NCBI GenBank assembly: GCA_038142005.1
Contig: JAYQJE010000003.1
Coordinates: forward strand, 310,001-374,000
Reading direction: 5' to 3'
DNA from: SHAN690 sp023262195
GTDB lineage: Bacteria > Bacteroidota > Bacteroidia > Flavobacteriales_G > Salibacteraceae
Length of the DNA stretch: 64,000 nucleotides
In this document: one piece after another, positions 1 through 9,376 of the stretch
How the letters are laid out: every line of letters starts with the position of its first letter
How positions within the stretch are numbered: position 1 is the stretch's first letter
Position numbers and translations under genes: made by a program
Notes under the pieces: model-generated
Told to the model about the DNA's origin: nothing
The model's input: only the letters and a program-made list of their open reading frames with translations
Database searches by the model: none

Positions 1-195
1 ATAAGGCGCTATGATTCCAAGCGATGTAAAAATGCTAGGCAAGAAATAACACAAGAGCAGTGCTGGAATGACTTTATAAAACTTTTCGGCTCCTCCGCCT
101 TTAAGGTTTGAGGTATAAAAAATGAGCCCCAAAAGGCCCATCAAAATGCCAAGAACAACGGCATCATTTGTAATTAAGGGTGCGTGTAATTCCAT
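1..195 (-). CDS. DUF819 family membrane protein, N-terminal fragment
   Basis: The window edge cuts this gene after 65 codons; the ATG reads leftward from 195. The visible peptide starts MELHAPLITNDAVVLG and holds two hydrophobic segments, about residues 11-28 and 41-63, separated by a short basic and glycine-rich loop (NLKGGGAEKFYK). This pattern resembles the N-terminus of the DUF819 (YjcL-like) family of multi-pass inner-membrane proteins, whose substrate is unknown. It diverges from the cupin-methyltransferase gene, so the roughly 100 bases between them should carry both promoters. The family call rests on the first 65 residues only. Confidence 0.6.
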   Translation of the reverse strand, partial: MELHAPLITNDAVVLGILMGLLGLIFYTSNLKGGGAEKFYKVIPALLLCYFLPSIFTSLGIIAPY

Positions 196-229
196 AAGCG
201 GCTGGGAAAGTACTACATGAAATTATCTT

Positions 230-257
230 AACCATTTCTGTCTATCGAAAAATGGTT
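230..257. repeat. 8-bp inverted repeat between divergent genes
   Basis: AACCATTT (230-237) and AAATGGTT (250-257) are perfect reverse complements separated by 12 bases. They lie between the divergent DUF819 gene and the dioxygenase-methyltransferase fusion. There is no T-run, so it is not a standard terminator; it could be an operator or chance. Confidence 0.3.
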
Positions 258-300
258 TTCTCGAAATACTATATTCGGTCGAACTAAACTTATAACCTTT

Positions 301-1675
301 TTGAAACGAATTATTGATGCCATAAAGGCGACAACAATCCCAAGCACCGCAACAGAGCTAAAGCAATTCATAGAGCAATTTAACTTGGATGAATATGACT
401 ACGCTCCTCATCTCTCAGAACCCGAAACCGAGGGTGACTACGGAAGAAACATTTTCACTTTGGATCCCTTTGAATGTGTGCTTATTAATTGGCCGGCAAA
501 TACTGAGAGCGGCATTCATCATCATGATGGTCTTTTTGGCTATGTGCTGGTACTTGAAGGTGAAATAGAGAACATATGCTATCGAAAAGTGGATGGCATA
601 CTCGAAGAGTGCGAAATACAGCGCTATGGTCGAGGCGCGCTGATTTATGAACCCGATGGTGTAATTCATAAAATAAAAAACGCTCGGTCAGACACCCGTG
701 CCGTCTCAATTCATTTCTATTATCCTCCACTTCGGACCTTAGGTGGACTTAGAATTTTTGACATCGAGCGTAGAGCCATTGGAGTGCTGAGCGATGAAGC
801 CAAAACGGCAAGTTGGAGTGATGAAGACGGGCATTTTACCTCACTAGAGCATGATGCCTTTGAGTTCAAAAGTTTTGATGAGCTGAATGCAGGAAAAAGC
901 CACATCATTTCCAACGTTTTGCCTAAGCCAGCTACAGACCGAATAAATCAGATGAATGCCATCTATTTCAGCGAGCAAGCAGCACAGTATGATTTCTACG
1001 ATTTCAACTTACCAAAGCGTAAAAGCTATGTTGACACTATTGATGAATTGATCGCCAACGAATTGACCAATCGCCAAGTCAAATCTGTGATTGACATTGC
1101 TTGTGGCACTGGCAGAAGAGCTGTTAACATTCGATCAATAAGCGGTTTAGATTATGAAATCAGCGGCATTGACATCAGTGAAAAAATGTGTGAGGAAGCG
1201 CGTAAAAAAGGCATAGATGCACATCACGAGGCGTGGTTATCGAGTGATGAACACAGCGATGAAACGTTTTCTTGTGCCACATTTTTATATGCCTTCGGAC
1301 ACATTCCAAGTCGAGAATTGAGGCTTTTAAACCTCAAAAAAATTGGTGATCATCTCGAATCTGGCGGCTTATTATGCTTTGATGTTTTCAATCAAAATGA
1401 TCAAAATGAATGGGGGCCGCTGGCTGTAAAAGCATACGAAAACCAAAACCTTGCAGACCATGGTTACGAACCAGGCGATGTCTTTTATCGAAAAAATGGC
1501 TTTAAATCTGCTGCGTTTGTGCACTACTTCACCAAAAACCGAGGTGGAGCAACTTCTAGACCAAGCCGGATTTAACATCGAGAAGATACATACCGTTGGA
1601 TATTCAAAAAATGCTGGAGAAATTCAGAAGGATGAATCACAAGGCAACTTGTTGTTCATTGCAAGAAAGCGCTGA
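301..1675 (+). CDS. Cysteine dioxygenase-like cupin fused to SAM methyltransferase (frameshifted)
   Basis: Residues 1 to about 170 look like a type I cysteine dioxygenase cupin: the first metal-binding segment is ESGIHHHDG, with His73 and His75 as likely iron ligands, followed by GYVLVLEGEIE, and the second is DGVIHKIKN with His123, then AVSIHFYYPP. From about residue 215 a class I methyltransferase follows, with motif I VIDIACGTGRR (263-273) and an acidic motif II (GIDIS). The reading frame breaks at an A5 run (1534-1538). Dropping one A joins the body to a C-terminus ending in LLFIARKR, giving about 457 residues. No ATG precedes the TTG at 301, which is the likely start. The substrate is unknown. 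Thiol oxidation plus methylation is only a guess from the two domains. Confidence 0.72.
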
Positions 1676-2751
1676 CTATTTAGGCGCCCGAATGAAAAGG
1701 AAAACGGCCAAAATTCCGTAAAGCAAATTGGGAATCCAGACTGCAATTAACGGATCAAGACCTGCGTTAGTTGCATAAACAGTGCTCACCTTCATTGCCA
1801 AAATGTAGGTAACCGCAAGAGCTAACCCTGCAGCAATGTGTGCTCCTAAGCCTCCTCTCACCTTTCGGCTGCTCATGCTTACGCCTATGATGGTAAGAAT
1901 ATAGGTGGAGAAAGGCAAGGCATTGCGGCTGTGCTTTTCAATCAAATAATATGGGATGTTGCTTGACCCTTTTACTCTTTGTTCTTCGATAAAGTCATCC
2001 AATTCGTTTACGTCCATCATCTGCGTATCTTGAATTCTACCGCTAAATTCAGTAGGAAGAAACGCAAATGTCGTATCCAAAGATTTACCAGATCTGATGT
2101 ATTCCTGACCATCGTGATACTCACGGATGTAATAATTCTCTAGTGTCCAAACCTGTCCTGTACTATCCCACTTCACGTAGTTGGCAAACAACTTTGATTT
2201 CAAGTCAATTCCATCCCAAACCTCATAGGTAAAAGAGTATCCAATATCTTTTATCTGATTGTATTTATCGAAGTAGATCATTTCACCCGGACGTATCTGC
2301 CGATGCACACCCTGACTCAGTGATCGTTTGAATGTATGGATGTATTCACCTTCAAAAGCCATGCGAGTTACGTTGGCTTTAGGCACCAAGTAATTATTCA
2401 AGTAGAAGCTCATTGCAGCCAGAATGGTAGCGCTTATAAAATATGGAAGCATCAGTCGATTGAAGCTCACTCCACTACTCAGAATGGCTACAATTTCGGT
2501 TCTGCTCGCCTTTGAGAAGTGAAAAAGATCACAGCTAAGAAAATCAATAATGGACTGAATAGGTTGCCATAGAAGAGAATAAAGTTGAGGTAATAGTCAA
2601 ACAGTATTCCAGTCAAGGGAGCATCGTTTTTAATAAAATCATCAATCTGCTCGCTGATGTCGAAAATGATGGCAATCGACATAATCAAACCTAAGATGAA
2701 GAAAAACGTAAGCAAAAACCGCTTGATGATATAGATATCAATTTTCTTCAT
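1676..2751 (-). CDS. LptF/LptG family permease (frameshifted)
   Basis: Inner-membrane subunit of the ABC machine that extracts lipopolysaccharide and passes it to the periplasmic bridge. The start MKKIDIYIIKRF, the first membrane helix, the sequence LIFLAVIFFTS and, after a frame break, TEIVAILSSG then SFNRLMLPYF are typical of the YjgP/YjgQ family. A periplasmic domain and three C-terminal helices follow. The break is at a T3 run on the plus strand (2511-2513); one more base gives FFTSQKASRTEIVA and 358 residues, the family length. The ATG overlaps the tgt stop (TGATG), implying translational coupling. LptF and LptG cannot be told apart here. Confidence 0.88.
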
Positions 2752-3880
2752 CACAGTCTTGATGTAATTTTTGGAATGGTTGCATTTTTCCAAGAGCTAA
2801 AGTCCCCCGCAATGATATGGTTTCGAGCATGGGTTACTAAATCCAAAAAGAAACCAAGGTTATGCACCGAAGCGATTTGTGGACCAAGCAATTCTTTACT
2901 GGCAAATAGATGACGTACATAAGCCCGTGAATACTCATTATCGACATATGTGGTACCCTTCGGGTCGAGTTGAGAGTAGTCTTCTTTCCACTTTTCGTTT
3001 TTGATATTTAAAATACCATCCCAAGTATATAGCAGACCATGCCGAGCATTTCGGGTAGGCAACACACAATCAAACATATCTACACCCAATGAAATGCATT
3101 CGAGCAGATTCTCAGGCGTACCTACACCCATTAAGTATCTAGGCTTGTCTTTTGGCAATATGTCACAAACCAGCTCAGTGGTGGCATACATTTTTTCATG
3201 TGGTTCGCCCACAGATAAACCACCGATGGCATTGCCATCGCACTCCATGCTGGCCACAAACTCGGCCGATTGCTGGCGTAAATGTGGATATGTGCCGCCT
3301 TGAACTATTGGAAAAAGCGTCTGGGTATAACCGTATAGTCCATTGGTCTTTTTGAAGTGATCGATGCATCGTTTGAGCCACCGATGAGTTAGATGCATGC
3401 TGCTTTCCACATATCCTTCCTCACACGGATAGGGTGGGCATTCATCAAAAGCCATGATGATATCTGCCCCTATTTGGCGCTGTGTGTCCATGGCACTTTC
3501 AGGAGAAAAAACTGCCTCGATCCATCAATGTGCGACTGAAATGTAACGCCATCTTCTGTGATTTTTCTGCTCTTGGCAAGGCTGTAAACCTGATATCCGC
3601 CACTATCCGTTAGAATCGGTTTATCCCAATTCATGAACTTGTGAAGCCCGCCCGCTTTTTCAAGAATTTCCATTCCTGGGCGTTGATACAAGTGATAAGT
3701 ATTACCCAAGATTATCTGGGCTTCAATGTCGTGCCTAAGCTCTCGTTGATGAACCGCTTTCACAGAAGCTACCGTACCCACAGGCATGAAAATCGGTGTT
3801 GCGATTTCGCCATGGTCCGTGCTTATTGTTCCCGCTCTTGCATTGGAGTTTGGGTCTGTATGTTGCAGTTCAAATTTCAA
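2751..3880 (-). CDS. tgt: tRNA-guanine transglycosylase (frameshifted)
   Basis: Exchanges guanine for preQ1 at the wobble base of tRNAs for Asp, Asn, His and Tyr in queuosine synthesis. The first part carries TPIFMPVGTVASVKA, ILGNTYHL and LTDSGGYQVYSL (catalytic Asp in TDSGG). The second part carries GADIIMAFDECPP, VQGG, GGLSVGEP and FDCVLPTRNARHG. The two parts are in different frames; adding one base to the A6 run at 3506-3511 restores RQFFSPESAMDTQRQIG and a 376-residue protein, exactly family length. The zinc-binding cysteines fall in the C-terminal half, though I did not place each one. It is coupled to the downstream LptF/G gene. Confidence 0.93.
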
Positions 3881-3885
3881 ATGTG

Positions 3886-3893
3886 CAAAGGTA
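3886..3893 (-). promoter_or_regulatory. Candidate -7 box for tgt
   Basis: Read on the minus strand this is TACCTTTG, matching the Bacteroidota TAnnTTTG element, 6 bases upstream of the tgt start codon. I see no clear TTTG -33 box at the usual distance, and the very short leader makes the call tentative. Confidence 0.4.
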
Positions 3894-3925
3894 GCTTTGA
3901 TTGGAGTGTTGAGCAGTGCTGTATG

Positions 3926-4918
3926 TTAATTTCCTCCATGGAGATGACACTTTGAATTTTGACTCAAGGTCATTTTCTTACATTGACTGCCCGCTTGTGT
4001 AATGCCTATGCATCGAACCGAAACACTCCTTTTCGATGGCTTCCATTGATTGGTATGTATATGACAATATCCTATTTCAGAACCAGTTTGATTAGAGCAG
4101 CGCTTGCCCGCTTTTGTCAAACCGCTACATTGTTCGGAGCCCTTCTCGTCATCAGTGAACGCTGTTTTTGGTTTTATCAATTGCCAATCCCAACAGCTGA
4201 TGCATGACTTGGTTTCCAATTTGGCTTCATCTTCCTCGGAAAGAAAAGGATACAAATTCAATTGCGTCAAAGACTCAAGACTATCAATAGAGACAACAAA
4301 ATCGGTAAGGTCATTCTGACTTTTTTCATTAGGAAGTATAAATGCTATTCCTTCAAACCTCTCCGCATTCAAATCAAGAAGGGCTTTGAAATAATATCGA
4401 GGCACAGAGACTTCGTTTGGACCAACCGTTGGCAACAAATCAATTAATACTGGGCCCGTGACTACCAACACTGAATCATAAAGAATAGCCCAAGATCTGA
4501 CTTGCGATTCAAGCCTTTTCCATATACCTCTATTAAACCCGGGGTTCTGAGGACTCATATTGCTGTAGTAAAAAGACTCTTGCATCGTGATTTGTGACCA
4601 AGCCATATCTGCCGCTGGTGCCAAATGACCTCTATCGTATCCTGATCCTTTGTAGTCTGAATCCGTAGCCGATTCGCTTTTCACCATCGGGTCTTGAATA
4701 AATCGATCGCTACGCTTAATCCGCGCAATTGTTTCTTCTTTAGTAAGCACATACGCAACCCAAAATGCCTGCTCATGCTCTTCTGAATATTCTAGAGCGT
4801 AGGCCACGTGTGTAATAAATTGATTCGAGTCTTTAATCTCAACTAGGTCTAGTTGCGTTTGAGCCGAAATAGTCTTGAATGATATGATCGCAATAACGAA
4901 TAAGACAAACCGCATCAA
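3926..4918 (-). CDS. Secreted DNA/RNA non-specific endonuclease with two Cys/His tail modules
   Basis: A signal peptide (residues 1-20, ending SAQ) is followed by a beta-beta-alpha-metal nuclease domain. The catalytic DRGH motif is at 95-98 (general base His98, context YDRGHLAPAADM), and the metal-binding Asn is probably Asn120 in YYSNMSPQ. Such enzymes cut DNA and RNA outside the cytoplasm. After residue 260 there are two copies of a Cys-x9-Cys-x10-Cys-x2-His unit: Cys264, Cys274, Cys285, His288 and Cys303, Cys313, Cys324, His327. Both contain a T-K/Q-A-G core. They look like small zinc-binding modules that could hold nucleic acid or another polymer. The frame is intact. It may be a nutrient-scavenging or interbacterial enzyme. 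Confidence 0.85.
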   Translation of the reverse strand: MMRFVLFVIAIISFKTISAQTQLDLVEIKDSNQFITHVAYALEYSEEHEQAFWVAYVLTKEETIARIKRSDRFIQDPMVKSESATDSDYKGSGYDRGHLAPAADMAWSQITMQESFYYSNMSPQNPGFNRGIWKRLESQVRSWAILYDSVLVVTGPVLIDLLPTVGPNEVSVPRYYFKALLDLNAERFEGIAFILPNEKSQNDLTDFVVSIDSLESLTQLNLYPFLSEEDEAKLETKSCISCWDWQLIKPKTAFTDDEKGSEQCSGLTKAGKRCSNQTGSEIGYCHIHTNQWKPSKRSVSVRCIGITQAGSQCKKMTLSQNSKCHLHGGN

Positions 4919-5126
4919 GCGAAACTAAAGCCAAACTAGTCATACGATTTCAAAATGAAAAGACATATTGACCTTTCTACTATTCAAATACGACAAAAGT
5001 CTTGAACACCAATAATTTAAGGCATTGGCATTTGACTTGTTCAAAGACTTGTCGAACTTTAGGATTGATGAATCAAGCATGTGTGCGGCACCGGTTTGAT
5101 TGATCAGTTCTAGTAAAAACTGAAAT

Positions 5127-7742
5127 ATGAATCTGAATAAATTCACCATTAAATCGCAGGAAGCGATACAGCAGGCGCAACAGCTGGCCATGTCAAGCGG
5201 TCATCAGAGCATTGAGCCTGCACACATTTTGAAAGGCGTTTTTGCAGTGGATGAAAATGTAACCCCGTTTCTTCTGAAAAAAGTTGGCGCCAACTACCAA
5301 ATGCTCGATCAAGCCCTAGACAGTATGATTCAGTCGTTCCCAAAAGTGGATGGCGGAGGACAATACTTAAGTCAATCAGCAAACCAAGTGCTTTCAAAAG
5401 CCCAAGAAAAAATCAAGGAATTTGGTGATGAGTTTGTGTCGATAGAACACATATTGCTCGCCTTACTCGAAGTAAAGGATCAGGCATCCAATTTATTAAA
5501 AGACAGCGGTATATCTTCAACCGAGCTTAAAAAAGCGATTGAAGAATTACGCAAGGGAGATAGGGTCACTTCGCAAAATGCAGAAGAGACATACAATGCG
5601 TTAAGCAAGTATGCCATCCATCTTAACGAGCAGGCAAGAAGCGGCAAACTCGATCCGGTAATTGGCAGAGACGAAGAGATTAGGAGAGTGCTTCAGATCT
5701 TGTCAAGGCGCACAAAGAATAATCCCATTCTAATTGGCGAACCAGGGGTAGGTAAAACAGCCATTGCGGAGGGCATTGCTCACAGAATAGTAAATGGCGA
5801 TGTGCCAGAAAACTTGAAAGACAAAGAATTTTACTCACTCGATATGGGTGCCCTTGTTGCTGGTGCTAAATACAAAGGAGAGTTTGAAGAACGACTCAAG
5901 GCTGTGGTAAAAGAAGTGACCGGTAGCGATGGAAGTATTGTGCTCTTCATTGATGAGATACACACCTTAGTGGGTGCTGGAAAAGGTGAAGGAGCCATGG
6001 ATGCTGCAAATATTTTGAAGCCTGCACTCGCAAGAGGTGAACTAAGAGCGGTTGGTGCAACCACCTTAAACGAATACCAGAAGTATTTTGAAAAGGATAA
6101 GGCACTCGAGCGAAGGTTTCAGACCGTGATGGTTGATGAGCCAGCCGAAGAAGATGCCATAAGCATTTTGAGAGGATTGAAAGAGCGATACGAAACACAT
6201 CACAAGGTACGTATCAATGATGAAGCTATCATTAATGCCGTGCAGCTAAGTCAGAGATACATCACCGACCGTTTTCTACCAGATAAGGCCATCGATTTAA
6301 TTGATGAAGCAGCTTCAAAACTGAGAATGCAGATCAATAGCATGCCTACCGAATTAGACGAGGTTCAAAGTAAACTGCGACAGTTAGAAATTGAGCAGGA
6401 GGCCATAAAGCGCGAGAATGACCAAAAGAAGCTCGATGATTTGAAAAAGAGCATTGCAGAGCTGAAAACAAAACGCGATGATCTAAAGGCTCGATGGGAA
6501 AACGAAAAAGAAGTTGTAGAAGGAATTCAACTGGAGAAAAAGCACATTGAAGAGTTGAAACTCGAGGCGGAGCAAGCAGAGAGGCAAGGCGACTTAGGCA
6601 GGGTAGCTGAAATTCGCTACGGACAAGTAGGTGAAGCCGAAGCTAAACTCAAAAAACTTGAAAAACAATGGGCTACCATGGATACCGATGGTAGAATGAT
6701 CAAGGAAGAGGTGGATGCCGAAGATATTGCCGAAGTGGTGGGAAAGTGGACTGGCATTCCAGTCACAAAAATGCTTCAAAGTGAAGCCGAAAAGCTCCTG
6801 CACCTCGAAGATGTATTGCATAAACGAGTAGTAAGCCAAGATGCGGCAATAGAAGCTGTGGCAGATGCTGTAAGAAGAAGCCGAAGTGGATTGCAGGATG
6901 AAAACAAACCCATTGGTTCATTCATATTCTTGGGTACAACAGGCGTAGGTAAAACCGAGCTGGCAAAAGCTCTTGCCGAGTATTTGTTTGATAATGAAAA
7001 CGCCCTAACCCGAATTGATATGAGCGAATATCAAGAAAGACATGCGATGAGCAGGCTTGTTGGAGCGCCTCCGGGATATGTGGGATATGATGAAGGAGGA
7101 CAGCTCACCGAAGCCGTGAGGCGTAAGCCATACTCAGTCATTTTACTTGATGAAATCGAAAAAGCGCACCCCGATGTGTTCAACATTCTACTGCAAGTAC
7201 TCGATGATGGAAGGCTCACCGATAATAAAGGTAGAGTGGCAAACTTCAAAAACACGATCATCATTATGACTTCAAACCTTGGCTCTGATATCATTTCACG
7301 GAACTTCGAGGGTAAGGTAGATGCCGAGCTCGATCGAGCAATTGAGACCACCGAGTTAGAAATGAAAGAAATGCTCAGACAAACACTCAAGCCAGAGTTC
7401 TTAAATCGAATCGATGAGACAGTGGTATTTAAACCCTTGGGCAAAGCAGATGTAAAAAACATCGTGAAGATGCAATTGAATCAGTTGGTAAGCCGATTGA
7501 GCAAGCAGGATATAAAGCTGTCTGTGTCTGAAGAAACCATTGATTACCTTGCCGAAAAGGGTTTTGATCCACAATTTGGGGCAAGGCCAATTAAGCGAGT
7601 GATACAGAAAAACGTGTTGAATGAACTCAGCAAGCAACTGCTTGCTGGAAAGGTAGAGCGAGGCAAAGACATAGTGCTCGACATCTTCGATGACCAATTT
7701 GTTTTCAGAGCTCCAATTAAGGACTCTGAACTGGCATCATAA
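5127..7742 (+). CDS. clpB: ATP-dependent disaggregase ClpB
   Basis: Hexameric AAA+ chaperone that pulls polypeptides out of aggregates with DnaK. At 871 residues it has the full family length: a double Clp-N domain (1-145), first AAA+ module with Walker A GEPGVGKT (204-211) and Walker B VLFIDEIHTLVGAG, the coiled-coil middle domain (about 410-530, rich in Lys and Glu), and second AAA+ module with GTTGVGKT, ILLDEIEKAHPDV and the C-terminal domain. ClpP-binding loops are not expected in ClpB. The frame is intact. The 208 bases before it (4919-5126) hold no gene and no CIRCE-like operator that I can see. Confidence 0.97.
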   Translation: MNLNKFTIKSQEAIQQAQQLAMSSGHQSIEPAHILKGVFAVDENVTPFLLKKVGANYQMLDQALDSMIQSFPKVDGGGQYLSQSANQVLSKAQEKIKEFGDEFVSIEHILLALLEVKDQASNLLKDSGISSTELKKAIEELRKGDRVTSQNAEETYNALSKYAIHLNEQARSGKLDPVIGRDEEIRRVLQILSRRTKNNPILIGEPGVGKTAIAEGIAHRIVNGDVPENLKDKEFYSLDMGALVAGAKYKGEFEERLKAVVKEVTGSDGSIVLFIDEIHTLVGAGKGEGAMDAANILKPALARGELRAVGATTLNEYQKYFEKDKALERRFQTVMVDEPAEEDAISILRGLKERYETHHKVRINDEAIINAVQLSQRYITDRFLPDKAIDLIDEAASKLRMQINSMPTELDEVQSKLRQLEIEQEAIKRENDQKKLDDLKKSIAELKTKRDDLKARWENEKEVVEGIQLEKKHIEELKLEAEQAERQGDLGRVAEIRYGQVGEAEAKLKKLEKQWATMDTDGRMIKEEVDAEDIAEVVGKWTGIPVTKMLQSEAEKLLHLEDVLHKRVVSQDAAIEAVADAVRRSRSGLQDENKPIGSFIFLGTTGVGKTELAKALAEYLFDNENALTRIDMSEYQERHAMSRLVGAPPGYVGYDEGGQLTEAVRRKPYSVILLDEIEKAHPDVFNILLQVLDDGRLTDNKGRVANFKNTIIIMTSNLGSDIISRNFEGKVDAELDRAIETTELEMKEMLRQTLKPEFLNRIDETVVFKPLGKADVKNIVKMQLNQLVSRLSKQDIKLSVSEETIDYLAEKGFDPQFGARPIKRVIQKNVLNELSKQLLAGKVERGKDIVLDIFDDQFVFRAPIKDSELAS

Positions 7743-7751
7743 CCAATCATC

Positions 7752-7804
7752 AGCACCTTCATTTTCTTTTACTTTATTTGATAGAGAATTGAAGGTGCTT
7801 TTTA
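7752..7804 (+). terminator. Possible clpB terminator overlapping next gene's start
   Basis: AGCACCTTCA (7752-7761) pairs perfectly with TGAAGGTGCT (7790-7799), and a T5 run follows. The loop of 28 bases is long for an intrinsic terminator. The right arm overlaps the presumed TTG start of the diacylglycerol kinase gene, so the hairpin could also affect that gene's translation. Confidence 0.4.
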
Positions 7805-8684
7805 TTATAAATGGTAAGTCGAAGAGGCTTAATGCCGTGCAATTGGAGATTGAAAAGACACGCAGCAATTACCCTGACTTGCAGATTCACATATCCGTTT
7901 CTAAGCGCTCTGGCGACTGTTTTCGTATCGCAAACAGTGAATTGAACAACTATGAAGCGTTTATTGCATGCGGTGATGACGGTACGTTTAATGAAGTTTT
8001 GAATGGATTGTATTTCTCTAAGAATCCACCGCCAAAGTATATTGGTTTATTGCCCGCAGGATCTGCAAACGACTTCGTGAAATCTATAGGCCGAAGGTCC
8101 GTTGATCAAATGTTGCAAAACCTGAAAAACAATCACGCGAAACCTATGGACATTGGGCTGCTTTCAAGAGCGGGTAGAACACGTGTTTTTGCGAATGCAG
8201 CTTCCAATGGTTTGGCGGTTTGGTATTCTGTAAAGTGGATACAAAACGAGGCACCATGTCTCCAAGATTAAACTATACTCTGGCAATACTCTAGTCTGTC
8301 TTAGTCTTTAAAAGACCAAAAGTTGAAATTACCATTGATGGTGAGGTGCGCGAAGAACGGTTAACAATGATTGTCATCGGCAAAGGAAACTATATCGGGT
8401 TTGGGCTTGGTTTCACGCCACAATCAAAAATTGATAACGGAAAGTTTGGGCTCACGATTCTGCGAAATTCCAGCTATTATCAGCTCATTTCTAAATACCT
8501 CAAACTGGCGAATAATAAAAAGATTGATCATCCATGGCTCTCTTACCTAGAGGCAGAGAACATTAAATTGACGGTAAAAGAAGGGTTACTTCCCATTGAA
8601 ACGGATGGTGAATACTACGACATACTGGAAGAAGGTGACTCGGTAAATTATAGCATACGCACTGGTCTCTACCAGTTCGTCTAA
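7789..8684 (+). pseudogene. Diacylglycerol/sphingosine kinase-like gene, frameshift plus nonsense codon
   Basis: The frame encodes a DAGK_cat lipid kinase: KVLFIINGKSKR at the start, ACGDDGTFNEVLNGL (the GGDGT nucleotide loop, here CGDDGT), and LLPAGSANDFVKS. The C-terminal half (ITIDGEVREE to the final TGLYQFV) lies in another frame. One missing A in the A4 run at 8243-8246 restores KRGTMSPRLNYTLAIL, but a TAG at 8292-8294 then interrupts the restored frame before FKRPKVEITIDGE. Fixing both gives about 298 residues, normal for the family. Members phosphorylate diacylglycerol or related lipids. Because two lesions are needed, this is the gene most likely to be a real pseudogene. TTG 7789 is the best start; no ATG is available. 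Confidence 0.7.
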
Positions 8685-9267
8685 CGGTATTTATCGTTCA
8701 AGCCGATGCCCTTCAAAATCATTGGAACACACTTCCTAAGCCGATTAATTCTAGTAGCGTCCTGTTTGGCAGAACCAATATGATCTGCATATTCTATTTG
8801 TTTACCTCTTGATAAAGCATCAAAGGCAAGTTTCAAATTTTCATCTGTATTCAATGCCTGATTCAGTTCTTCTGGTATGATCAAGGGTTTGCGCTCGGGT
8901 TTAATCTCTTTACCCAATTTCTGATTTTCAATTGCCTCCAGTATGTAAGCGTAAACCAAATCTTCATCAATTTCATCGACCGAATTAAACCGCCATTGTC
9001 TCAGACCTTTAGTTTGATTCTCTCCCGCATTAACCAAGAATTTGCCTTCGTCAACCAAGAAAACACCATTAATAAACCATAACCCAACATATTGCTTAAA
9101 TGCAGCTATACCTACCACATGTTTTTTGTTTAACGTGTAGTAGGGAGCCCCCATTTAAGCTCTTCGTTTAGTTCGGTCCTAAGTAACAACCCGCGAAGCT
9201 TATCAAGTGCATCTGTCCAATCGGCATTCATCTCGAAGTACTCCTTAACCGATTTAGCCATTTTCAT
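8681..9267 (-). CDS. DUF1801/YdeI-like protein (frameshifted)
   Basis: Cytoplasmic protein of the YdeI/OmpD-associated family. The N-terminal DUF1801 part (MKMAKSVKEYFEMN, then RTELNEELKWGAPYYTLN) leads into GIAAFKQYVGLWFINGVFL. The C-terminal basic helix contains DATRINRLRKCVPMI, the typical YdeI tail. The frame breaks at a C5 run (9148-9152); one more base gives LKWGAPYYTL and 195 residues, the usual length. The start is ATG at 9267 or the in-frame ATG at 9261. The family's biochemical role is not established; some members were linked to tolerance of antimicrobial peptides. It converges with the kinase-like gene, overlapping it by 4 bases. Confidence 0.8.
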
Positions 9268-9376
9268 AGATGCGTGGATTATAGATTTTACCTCTCGAAA
9301 GTAAGATTTGTATTGAATGTCGACATTATTTGGAGCTACACTTGAAGCGATTGAAAACTAAACCCGACATTGCGGT

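Noticed and set aside
4940..5191. Minus-strand 83-codon frame across the clpB start
   Set aside because: It overlaps the clpB 5' end, has no recognisable domain and low complexity; it is a chance frame.
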